Assembly (NCBI GenBank): GCA_023401925.1
Contig: JAEXDA010000004.1
Span: 62,001 to 126,000, forward strand
DNA: 64,000 bases
Reading direction: 5' to 3'
DNA from: Bacillota bacterium
GTDB lineage: Bacteria; Bacillota; UBA4882; UBA8346
In this document: in pieces, positions 52,922 to 61,288 of the stretch
How positions within the stretch are numbered: the stretch's first letter is position 1
Layout: the number at the start of each line of letters is the position of its first letter
Notes under the pieces: model-generated
What the model saw: the letters and a program-made list of their open reading frames with translations, nothing else
Told to the model about the DNA's origin: nothing
Database searches by the model: none
Made by a program: the position numbers and the translations under genes

Positions 52922-53551
52922 TTATTCAATGGTAATCAGTTCGCTGAAAGGCAACTTCTCTAATGCTCGGCAGAAATCATGCCACTCGGAGAGTTTATGA
53001 TTTTTTCTGGCGTGGTAGATATGGCGCAAGCTTTCATAGTTACTGGTCCAAGTGCGGGTATAATGAAAACTCATCGGCAGGTCTTGAATCAATTCCCGCC
53101 AGATTTTTTTAGCCCCTTCGGTCTCGTCGTTCTGGGTAAGTTTTTTATAACTGTCGATTAGCTCATTCAAATGTACCAGCAGTTGCTGGCGATAGGGCGT
53201 GGGTTGATCCCAGCTAAAATCTTCCATCGTTAACGGCTTTGAAGTCAATTTGTGCATGGTGCTGGTGCTATTGGCAACGGTACCGACTTTATAAGTATCC
53301 ATTTCCTTCCACCAATAATCCGGCGCGATAATATCCATACTCACCAGGATTTGCCGTATAAATTTGCGATGGTCGCTTCCGGAGGCAACTAAAGTTAAAG
53401 CTAATTTGCGATCATTTTCGCCCAAGGTTACCAATGCACCGCTGGCGCTGTCAAAGACTGTATCGGACCGATGCCAGCTAGCCATGGGATTTCTCATACC
53501 CCGGAAGGCCCCTTTGAAATTGAATACTTCGATATTTTCGGTATGTAACAT
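52922..53551 (-). CDS. Divergent ThyX-like protein (possible flavin-dependent thymidylate synthase homologue)
   Basis: A 209-aa protein. The segment SGSDHRKFIRQILVSMDI, then YWWKEMDTYKVGTVANSTST and MHKL, recalls the ThyX core (HxxxFxRxxxV...P...ARQWFRHR..S.NE.S.RY), but the hallmark RHRxxSxNExSxRY is not kept. The late ARKNHKLSEWHDFCRALEKLP is also ThyX-like. ATG 53551 has AAAGGAG 6 nt upstream. The neighbouring folA fits thymidylate metabolism. The activity is uncertain because flavin and dUMP ligands in the motif are changed. Confidence 0.5.
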   Translation of the reverse strand: MLHTENIEVFNFKGAFRGMRNPMASWHRSDTVFDSASGALVTLGENDRKLALTLVASGSDHRKFIRQILVSMDIIAPDYWWKEMDTYKVGTVANSTSTMHKLTSKPLTMEDFSWDQPTPYRQQLLVHLNELIDSYKKLTQNDETEGAKKIWRELIQDLPMSFHYTRTWTSNYESLRHIYHARKNHKLSEWHDFCRALEKLPFSELITIE

Positions 53552-53796
53552 CATAAGCTCCTTTGGTTTTCTACAGTTATATTGAGTTGTAGTTAGGTAT
53601 TTTAAATATTTACCAGCAGTCGCCTTTTTTGGATTTGTAAGCTCACTAGAATGAGTTAGGGTAGATCACAAAAAATCCTACAATCATTTTAAACTACTTT
53701 ACGTTTAGAGGGAAGTACCTTTCAACGTTAGACGGTTTTTAATTGTGGGATTTTATGATATTCCTATTGAATTGAATAGAGGGGAATAAAGTTAAT

Positions 53797-55269
53797 TCAT
53801 TTCCCCATCAAATATTTGTCGCATTCCCTAGCTGCGCTGATGCCTTCATGGATGGCCCAGACCACCAGACTTTGGCCACGCCGCATATCGCCGGCAGCGA
53901 AAACACCTTTAACATTGGTGATAAATTGGCCGTATTCAGCTTTGGCATTGGTACGGCTGTCTTGCTCAACACCAAAAGCCTTTAGCAAGTTCTCCTCCGG
54001 ACCGAGGAACCCCATGGCCAGCAAAACCAACTGGGCCGGCCAGACTTTTTCACTTCCCGGAACTTCCTTGGGAACAAAGCGGCCATTGATGTCTTGTTCC
54101 CACCTGACGGCGACAGTATGGACTTCTTTTAATTGGCCGTTATCATCGCCAACTAATTTTTTGGTATTGATACAATAGAGACGAGGATCCGCTCCGAAAA
54201 TTTCAGCCGCTTCTTCCTGACCATAATCCAGTTTGTAAACCTTCGGCCATTGGGGCCAAGGATTATCGGCAGTTCTCGTTTGGGGAGGCATCGGGACAAT
54301 TTCAAATTGGGCTAAACTCTTGCAACCGTGACGCAAAGAGGTGGCCACACAATCGGTACCCGTATCGCCGCCTCCGATGACAATAACATCTTTATCCTTG
54401 GCGGAAATGTATTGGCCGTCTTGGTGATCCGAATCCAGCAAACTTTTGGTATTAGCCGTTAAAAAATCCATTGCGAAATGGACGCCTTTTAATCCTCTGC
54501 CTTCAATAACCAAGTCGCGAGGTTTGGTAGCTCCACCGCAAAGAACCACAGCATCGAATTCCTTCAGCAATTTCCCGGCCTCATAATCTTTTCCGACCTC
54601 TGTTTTGGTGACAAAGATGACTCCCTCGGCGGTCATGAGGTCAACCCGCCTCTGGATAATTTTCTTATCCAACTTCATGTTGGGGATCCCATACATTAGG
54701 AGGCCGCCGATCCGGTCGGCTCTTTCAAATACGGTCACCGTATGTCCGGCTTTGTTAAGCATATTCCCGCAAGCAAGTCCCGAAGGGCCGGAACCGATTA
54801 CCGCCACTTTTTTTCCGGTACGTTTTGCAGGGGGGGCCGGAGCAATCCAGCCTTCTTCAAAAGCTTTATCAATGATGGAGCATTCATTGGTTTTAATGGT
54901 TACTGCCGGTTCATGCATTCCCAAAGTACATGAACCCTCACAAGGGGCCGGACAAACCCGGCCGGTAAACTCGGGGAAGCAATTGGTCTGTTCCAAACGT
55001 TTCACAGCTTCTTGCCATAAGCCGCGGAAAACTAAATCATTCCATTCCGGAATTAAATTATTCAGTGGACAGCCGGAAGCCATACCATTGATTAAAAGCC
55101 CGCTATGACAGAATGGAACACCGCAGTCCATACAACGGGCCCCTTGTATCTGTTGTTGTTCTTCCGGGAAATGCTCATGAAATTCATCCCAATCTTTGAG
55201 CCGTTCCTTGGGGGGGCGATCAGACGGCAATTCCCGTTTGTATTCTAAAAATCCGGTTGGCTTACCCAT
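53797..55269 (-). CDS. gltD: Glutamate synthase, small (beta) subunit
   Basis: GltD oxidises NADPH and passes electrons to GltB. The 490-aa protein has N-terminal iron-sulfur cysteines (CMDCGVPFCH; CPLNNLIPEWN; CPAPCEGSCTLG), the FAD site VAVIGSGPSGLACGNML (residues ~150-166) and the NADPH site DVIVIGGGDTGTDCVATSLR. It ends with the FAD segment VFAAGDMRRGQSLVVWAI. It follows gltB by 48 nt on the same strand. Confidence 0.97.
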   Translation of the reverse strand: MGKPTGFLEYKRELPSDRPPKERLKDWDEFHEHFPEEQQQIQGARCMDCGVPFCHSGLLINGMASGCPLNNLIPEWNDLVFRGLWQEAVKRLEQTNCFPEFTGRVCPAPCEGSCTLGMHEPAVTIKTNECSIIDKAFEEGWIAPAPPAKRTGKKVAVIGSGPSGLACGNMLNKAGHTVTVFERADRIGGLLMYGIPNMKLDKKIIQRRVDLMTAEGVIFVTKTEVGKDYEAGKLLKEFDAVVLCGGATKPRDLVIEGRGLKGVHFAMDFLTANTKSLLDSDHQDGQYISAKDKDVIVIGGGDTGTDCVATSLRHGCKSLAQFEIVPMPPQTRTADNPWPQWPKVYKLDYGQEEAAEIFGADPRLYCINTKKLVGDDNGQLKEVHTVAVRWEQDINGRFVPKEVPGSEKVWPAQLVLLAMGFLGPEENLLKAFGVEQDSRTNAKAEYGQFITNVKGVFAAGDMRRGQSLVVWAIHEGISAARECDKYLMGK

Positions 55270-55317
55270 TATAAGTCCTCCACAAACATTAAATAAAATG
55301 AATTCGTCACTCTATCA

Positions 55318-58300
55318 TTAATTACCGCTAACTCTCTTTAAGTCGCTCTTATTGGCTTCAAAAGCGGCCATAAACACTTCTTCTTTACTTAAACCGCTCT
55401 TTTCCAGCGATTTCATTGTTTCCAAGACCCGTTTATAATCCCGGGGGATGACTCTGATCAATTTCCGGAGGTAACCCTCCCAGTTCTCAAGGATTAGTTT
55501 ACTCCGGGTACTGCCGGTATATTTGGCGTGAGATTCAATCATTTGTTTCAATTCGGTAATTTCTTCTTCATCGGATAGGGTTTCCAAATCAACCATCTCG
55601 AAGTTGCAACGTTCTTTAAAATCGCCGGCTTCATCAATAATATAGGCAATACCGCCGGACATCCCGGCTGCAAAATTGCGGCCGGTAGAACCCAGAACTA
55701 CGACACGGCCTCCGGTCATATATTCGCAACCATGGTCGCCGACTGATTCGACGACGGCTTTCATACCACTGTTTCTTACGCAAAAACGCTCGCCGGCAAC
55801 ACCATTAATATAAGCTTCGCCGCTGGTTGCCCCGTAAAAAGCGACATTGCCGATGATGATATTGTTTTCCGGATTAAAGGTCGATTTTGCCGGGGGATAA
55901 ACGATAATTTTTCCGCCGGAAAGTCCTTTGCCAAGGTAGTCATTGGCATCACCTTCCAGGGTCAATGTGATACCCCGGGGGACGAAAGCTCCGAAACTTT
56001 GTCCGGCTGAACCTTGGAAATGAAGTTTGATGGTGTCCTCCGGTAATCCTTTGGCACCGTATTTACGGGTAACTTCGCTGCCGAGAATGGTGCCTACAAC
56101 CCGGTTGGTATTGCGGATCGGTAAAATCGCCTGGACCTGTTTGCCACTTGAAAGCGCAGGTTCACAGATCTTTAAAAGGTGCTGGTTGTCAAGTGCCGTA
56201 TTAAGGCCATGATTCTGGCTGATTTGACAATAATGCCCGACTTCGGGACCGACTTTGGGTTGATAAAGAATGCTGGAGAAATCAAGATTCTTTGTCTTCC
56301 AATGTTCAAACGCTTTGGCAGGTTCCAGTTTATCGGTGCGTCCAATCATTTCATTGATGGTTTTAAAACCTAGTTCCGCCATGATTTCCCGCAATTCTTG
56401 GGCTATAAAATGCATCAGATTGACAATATAAGCCGGATCGCCGCAGAACTTTTTACGGAGTTCGGGATTTTGTGTGGCAATACCGACAGGACAGGTATCC
56501 AGATTGCACACTCTCATCATGACGCAACCTAAAGCGACCAAAGGCAATGTAGCAAAACCATATTCTTCAGCACCTAACAACGCGGCAATCGCAACATCTT
56601 TACCGGTCATGAGCTTGCCGTCGGTTTCCAGCACCACCCGGCTTCTTAGATTGTTCAGTAACAAAGTCTGGTGAGTTTCTGCCAGTCCTAGTTCCCAGGG
56701 AAGCCCGGCATGTTTAATGCTGGAGCGGGGTGAAGCACCGGTTCCACCGTCATAGCCGCTGATTAGAATTAAATCGGCCCGTCCTTTGGCCACGCCGGCG
56801 GCAATCGTCCCGACTCCGACTTCCGAAACCAGTTTTACACTGATTCGGGCCTCTTGATTGGCATTTTTTAAATCATGAATTAACTCCGCCAAATCCTCAA
56901 TGGAATAAATATCATGATGAGGAGGAGGAGAGATCAGACCCACACCCGGAGTGGAGTGCCGAACGGTTGCTACCCATGGATATACTTTCCTGCCGGGTAA
57001 CTGACCGCCTTCACCGGGTTTAGCCCCTTGCGCCATTTTGATTTGAATTTCCTTGGCGTTCACTAAATATTCACTAGTAACCCCGAATCTTCCGGAAGCA
57101 ACTTGCTTAATTGCGCTGCATCTGGAATCGCCGTTGGCAGCTGTAACAAAGCGGGAGGGATCTTCGCCGCCCTCGCCGGTATTACTCTTACCGCCAATCC
57201 GGTTCATGGCGACAGCCAAAGCTTCATGCGCCTCCTGACTGATCGAACCGTAAGACATGGCTCCGGTCTTAAAACGTTTGCAAATCGATTCCACCGATTC
57301 AACCTCATCGATGGGAACCGCCTTAGCGGTTGTTTTAAAACCGAGCAGCCCCCTCAAGGTATAATGCTTTTGGGTTTGATTATCAATCAGGTTTGAATAT
57401 TCCTTAAATAGGCGATAATCATTATTGCGGCATGCTTGCTGCAATTGGTGAATGGTTTCCGGATTGTATAAATGACTCTCGCCGTTTCGACGCCATTGAT
57501 AGTAACCGCCAGTTTCCAAGACTTTTTCTTTGACGCCGTGGTCGCTAAAGGCGTTTTGATGGCGGATCTGAGCTTCACGGGCGATGATATCAAGGTCAAT
57601 CCCGCGGATTCGCGACGGTGTCCAAGTAAAGTAACGGTCGACGACGGATTGGTGTAATCCGATGGCTTCGAAAATTTGAGCGCCCTGATAACTTTGAATT
57701 GTGGAAATTCCCATTTTTGAAAGGGTCTTCACAATACCTTTGACAACAGCTTTGGTATAGTTATGCTCGGCTTTATGGCCGTCCATATTGACCAACAGCT
57801 TTTGGGCAATCAAATCTTTAATGGATTCATAGGCCAAATAAGGATTGATTGCTGAAGCGCCATAGCCGAGCAATAAAGCAAAATGGTGAACTTCCCTGGG
57901 TTCGGCGGACTCAATCACCAGGCTGACCTGAGTACGTACTTGTTCCCGGATCAAATGGTGATGCAAACCGGATACCGCCAGCAAAGCCGGAATTGCCGCC
58001 ATTTGGTCGTTGATTCCGCGATCGGAAAGAATAATAATATTGGCCCCGGCTTTAATTTTCCGACTTGCCTCCGCGCAAAGGGAGTCCATTGCCTGTTTCA
58101 ATCCTGCGCCGCCTTCTGAAACTTTAAATAGGATCGGAAGAGTGACTGCCTTAAAGCTCGGCTGATCCAAACGGGCTATTTTTGCCAATTCATCATTGGA
58201 TAGAATCGGAACCTTCAATTTCAATTGTCGGCAGCTTTGGGGCTGCGGATCGAGTATATTGCCTTCCGACCCCAGGAATGTTTCCGTTCCGGTGACAATT

Positions 58301-59919
58301 TCTTCACGAATTGCATCGATAGGGGGATTGGTAACCTGGGCAAATAATTGTTTGAAATAATTATACAATAACTGCGGCTTGTCTGATAAAACTGCCAGTG
58401 GTGTATCGATACCCATTGCGCCGGTTGGTTCCACCATATCCTTGGCCATTGGCGCCAATACCAATCGTAAATCCTCATAGGTGTATCCGAACGCTTTTTG
58501 CCGCTCCAAAAGAGTCTTCGGATCATCGACCGGGACTTCGGAAGCGGGAGGTAAATCTTCCAGTTTCACCAAGTATTGGTCCAACCATTCTTGATAGGGA
58601 TGTTTGACTGCCAAATTGTGCTTGAGTTCCTCATCTGAAATGATTTTTCCGGCCTCGGTATCGATGAGCAACATCCGACCCGGTTGTAATCGCCCTTTTT
58701 CCACGATTTGTTCAGGCGGTAGGTCAATAACGCCAACTTCCGAAGCCATAACCACCAAACCATCTTTGGTAATGTAATAACGGGAAGGTCTGAGACCATT
58801 CCGGTCAAGTACCGCCCCGACAATTTTGCCATCGGAAAAGGCCATGGCTGCCGGGCCATCCCATGGTTCCATTAAGCAGCTATGATATTCATAAAAAGCC
58901 TTTTTCTCTGTGGGCATATGTTCATGTTTCGACCAAGGTTCCGGTATCATCATCATCATGGCGTGAGGAAGGGAACGACCGGCCAAGGTGAGAAATTCAA
59001 GACATTCATCGAATATGGCCGAGTCGCTGCCGTCGGAATTAACCACCGGCAATACTTTTGAAATATCGTCGCCGAAGATTTTTGATTCAAACATCGATTC
59101 CCGGGCATGCATCCAGTTGACATTACCGCGCAGGGTATTAATCTCACCGTTATGAATGATAAAACGGTTTGGATGAGCCCTTTCCCAACTGGGGAAGGTA
59201 TTGGTGCTAAAGCGGGAATGGACCAGCGCCAACGCCGATTCCATACTGGGATCACTTAAATCAGGGTAATATTCGATAAGTTGTTCCGGAATTAACATTC
59301 CCTTATACACAATGGTACGGGCGGAAAGTGAGGAGACATAGAAGGAATCATAACCGGGAATTCCGGAATACCGGATAGCTTTTTCGGATTGCTTGCGGAT
59401 AAGATATAACTTGCGTTCGAAGGTCAGTTCGTCTTGGATGTCGGGACTTCGACCGATAATGATTTGACGCATAAAAGGTTGACATGATTTGGCCGAATTG
59501 CCAAGGGAAGAATCGCAGGTTGGAACGGTCCGCCATCCCAATAAATTTTGGCCTTCCTCGCTTACAATCTTGGTAAAAATCTTTTCACATTCAGCCCGTA
59601 AAGTGGGTTCCGAAGGTAGAAAGATCATTCCGACCGCATATTGACTGGGGTCCGGAATTTTGATTCCCAGTTCCACACAGGTTTTTTTTATGAAATCATG
59701 GGGGATTTGGATAAGTATACCCGCACCATCTCCGGTATTGGCCTCTGCACCCCGAGCACCCCGATGATCTAGATTTTTCAAAACTGTTAGGCCTTTGGTG
59801 ATGATTTCATGGGATTTGACTCCTTTAATATTAACGACTAAGCCAATACCGCATGCATCATGTTCATATTGTGAATCATAAAGGCCTTGCTTTTCAGGAA
59901 ACGACTGTGTTTGTGTCAT
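55318..59919 (-). CDS. gltB: Glutamate synthase, large (alpha) subunit
   Basis: GltB converts glutamine plus 2-oxoglutarate to two glutamates. With the start at ATG 59919 it is 1533 aa and the expected propeptide is ~22 residues, leaving the Ntn nucleophile Cys23 in EHDACGIGLVV. The amidotransferase (GARGAEANTGDGAGI), central, FMN/iron-sulfur synthase (GGTGASPRSSIKHAGLPWEL; CNLDTCPVGIATQ) and GXGXG C-terminal domains (GGKIIVYPP) follow in order. The frame open to 60027 is rejected because the promoter at 59998-60027 starts transcription inside it. AAAGG lies ~12 nt before the ATG. Confidence 0.97.
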   Translation of the reverse strand: MTQTQSFPEKQGLYDSQYEHDACGIGLVVNIKGVKSHEIITKGLTVLKNLDHRGARGAEANTGDGAGILIQIPHDFIKKTCVELGIKIPDPSQYAVGMIFLPSEPTLRAECEKIFTKIVSEEGQNLLGWRTVPTCDSSLGNSAKSCQPFMRQIIIGRSPDIQDELTFERKLYLIRKQSEKAIRYSGIPGYDSFYVSSLSARTIVYKGMLIPEQLIEYYPDLSDPSMESALALVHSRFSTNTFPSWERAHPNRFIIHNGEINTLRGNVNWMHARESMFESKIFGDDISKVLPVVNSDGSDSAIFDECLEFLTLAGRSLPHAMMMMIPEPWSKHEHMPTEKKAFYEYHSCLMEPWDGPAAMAFSDGKIVGAVLDRNGLRPSRYYITKDGLVVMASEVGVIDLPPEQIVEKGRLQPGRMLLIDTEAGKIISDEELKHNLAVKHPYQEWLDQYLVKLEDLPPASEVPVDDPKTLLERQKAFGYTYEDLRLVLAPMAKDMVEPTGAMGIDTPLAVLSDKPQLLYNYFKQLFAQVTNPPIDAIREEIVTGTETFLGSEGNILDPQPQSCRQLKLKVPILSNDELAKIARLDQPSFKAVTLPILFKVSEGGAGLKQAMDSLCAEASRKIKAGANIIILSDRGINDQMAAIPALLAVSGLHHHLIREQVRTQVSLVIESAEPREVHHFALLLGYGASAINPYLAYESIKDLIAQKLLVNMDGHKAEHNYTKAVVKGIVKTLSKMGISTIQSYQGAQIFEAIGLHQSVVDRYFTWTPSRIRGIDLDIIAREAQIRHQNAFSDHGVKEKVLETGGYYQWRRNGESHLYNPETIHQLQQACRNNDYRLFKEYSNLIDNQTQKHYTLRGLLGFKTTAKAVPIDEVESVESICKRFKTGAMSYGSISQEAHEALAVAMNRIGGKSNTGEGGEDPSRFVTAANGDSRCSAIKQVASGRFGVTSEYLVNAKEIQIKMAQGAKPGEGGQLPGRKVYPWVATVRHSTPGVGLISPPPHHDIYSIEDLAELIHDLKNANQEARISVKLVSEVGVGTIAAGVAKGRADLILISGYDGGTGASPRSSIKHAGLPWELGLAETHQTLLLNNLRSRVVLETDGKLMTGKDVAIAALLGAEEYGFATLPLVALGCVMMRVCNLDTCPVGIATQNPELRKKFCGDPAYIVNLMHFIAQELREIMAELGFKTINEMIGRTDKLEPAKAFEHWKTKNLDFSSILYQPKVGPEVGHYCQISQNHGLNTALDNQHLLKICEPALSSGKQVQAILPIRNTNRVVGTILGSEVTRKYGAKGLPEDTIKLHFQGSAGQSFGAFVPRGITLTLEGDANDYLGKGLSGGKIIVYPPAKSTFNPENNIIIGNVAFYGATSGEAYINGVAGERFCVRNSGMKAVVESVGDHGCEYMTGGRVVVLGSTGRNFAAGMSGGIAYIIDEAGDFKERCNFEMVDLETLSDEEEITELKQMIESHAKYTGSTRSKLILENWEGYLRKLIRVIPRDYKRVLETMKSLEKSGLSKEEVFMAAFEANKSDLKRVSGN

Positions 59920-59997
59920 AAAAATGGCCAACCTTTCCGGATCGATCGGATTCGTTTTGATTTCCGCATGGCGAAATTGAATTTCATATTGGAGTAA

Positions 59998-60027
59998 ATT
60001 ATATAACTTCTGTAACATTGATGTCAA
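59998..60027 (-). promoter_or_regulatory. Sigma-A promoter of gltBD
   Basis: Minus strand: TTGACA (complement of 60022-60027), an 18-nt spacer and TATAAT (complement of 59998-60003). The -35 lies in TTGACATCAA, a near-palindrome also present at the iclR promoter. Confidence 0.85.
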
Positions 60028-60080
60028 CGTTTTTTCAATATGAATACAATATTTTTCAGAGTTTAAAAATCATAAAACCA

Positions 60081-60156
60081 ATGGTGAAAAAGGCATAATT
60101 GTTTCACCGATCATTTTCCATTTCCATGATGGATGGTGGAGTATCAATTTCACCAT
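60081..60156. promoter_or_regulatory. Inverted repeats in the gltB/iclR divergent region
   Basis: ATGGTGAAA (60081-60089) is answered by TTTCACC (60102-60108) and by the full complement TTTCACCAT (60148-60156). They lie upstream of gltB, in a 400-bp AT-rich gap whose other contents are the two divergent promoters. These are candidate binding sites for the IclR protein or another nitrogen regulator. Confidence 0.4.
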
Positions 60157-60358
60157 TCGGGTTACAATTCTGTAAAAAATTTTTGTCATGGGTAAGAAAT
60201 GTAACAAGCAAATTTTTTTGTAAAATGAAAAAATAATCTATTTAATTAAGAATTGGAATAGGCATGTGATATTTGATACACAAAAGCGAGAATACAAATA
60301 TATAAACAATGTATACAGTAATCATGTGTCAGCTTTTTTAATTAATTTTACAATACTA

Positions 60359-60387
60359 TTGACATCAACTTTTCAAGAGATTAAAAT
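60359..60387 (+). promoter_or_regulatory. Sigma-A promoter of iclR
   Basis: TTGACA (60359-60364), a 17-nt spacer and TAAAAT (60382-60387). The -35 is again within TTGACATCAA. Confidence 0.8.
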
Positions 60388-60439
60388 TTGAATATAATGA
60401 AATCAATTTTCGTATTATAAAAAAATTCGGGGGTCATTC

Positions 60440-61222
60440 ATGAAAACGAAGAGCGGAGAGCGGGAAATACGGGTTCAAACTGTTGAACGTTCATTGATGT
60501 TGTTGGAGATATTAGCAAAACAAAATACTCCGCTAACTCTAACCCGAATTGGTCAACTCACTCAATTAAATCTGAGTAGTGCCTATCGAATACTGAATAC
60601 GTTATGTCGTAGTGGGTTTGTTGAACGAGAGAAAACCGGTCAATACCAGTTAGGATTAAAGGCTTTTCTAATTGGAAATGCGGTTTTGCAGCGGCTTAAC
60701 ATTCGCGAAGTTGCCCTGCCCCATTTAAATCAATTTGTTGAAAATAATAAAGAATCGATCTATTTAGCGATATTATCCAATCAGAGTGTTGTATATACAG
60801 ATGCAGTAAAAACAATGGATCCGATTCAAATCGGTATTCAAACCGGCTTGCTGGTTCCGGCATGCCAGACGAATTCCGGAAAAATTTTATTGGCGAATTT
60901 AACCAAACTAGAGCAACAATCAGTCGTTGTTCAGTATTTTCAGGAAAACCAAATTTCCGATCAACAAGCCTTTCAAAAGGAACTTGATTTTTTGAAAAGA
61001 CAGGGATTTGCAGAGGGGTTAACTGATTTCAAGGAGAAAATTTGTGAAATTAGCGTTCCGGTATATAATTATTTGGGTAAATGCGCCGGAGCGATTAGTG
61101 TTTTCTTGCAAGTCAATAATTTTACAACGGGGGAGCAAAGGCTTCTACTATTGGATCAAGTGAATAAGACGGCCAAAACAATCTCTCTGGCAATGGGATA
61201 CCATACGGCATCGTCAAATTAA
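60440..61222 (+). CDS. IclR-family transcriptional regulator
   Basis: A 260-aa regulator: winged HTH (TVERSLMLLEILAKQNTPLT; LNLSSAYRILNTLCRSGFVE) and the IclR GAF-like effector domain (SGKILLANL, GFAEGLTDFKEKICEISVPV). GGGGG precedes ATG 60440. It is divergent from gltBD and 66 nt upstream of the PPDK-N-like gene on the same strand. It could control gltBD, itself and the downstream gene, since the -35 boxes of both promoters share TTGACATCAA. Confidence 0.93.
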   Translation: MKTKSGEREIRVQTVERSLMLLEILAKQNTPLTLTRIGQLTQLNLSSAYRILNTLCRSGFVEREKTGQYQLGLKAFLIGNAVLQRLNIREVALPHLNQFVENNKESIYLAILSNQSVVYTDAVKTMDPIQIGIQTGLLVPACQTNSGKILLANLTKLEQQSVVVQYFQENQISDQQAFQKELDFLKRQGFAEGLTDFKEKICEISVPVYNYLGKCAGAISVFLQVNNFTTGEQRLLLLDQVNKTAKTISLAMGYHTASSN

Positions 61223-61288
61223 CCCCGATGAGAGTGATAAATTTTCAGATAAACAACGGGGATAGAGTTTTTTAATTAGGAGCAATCC

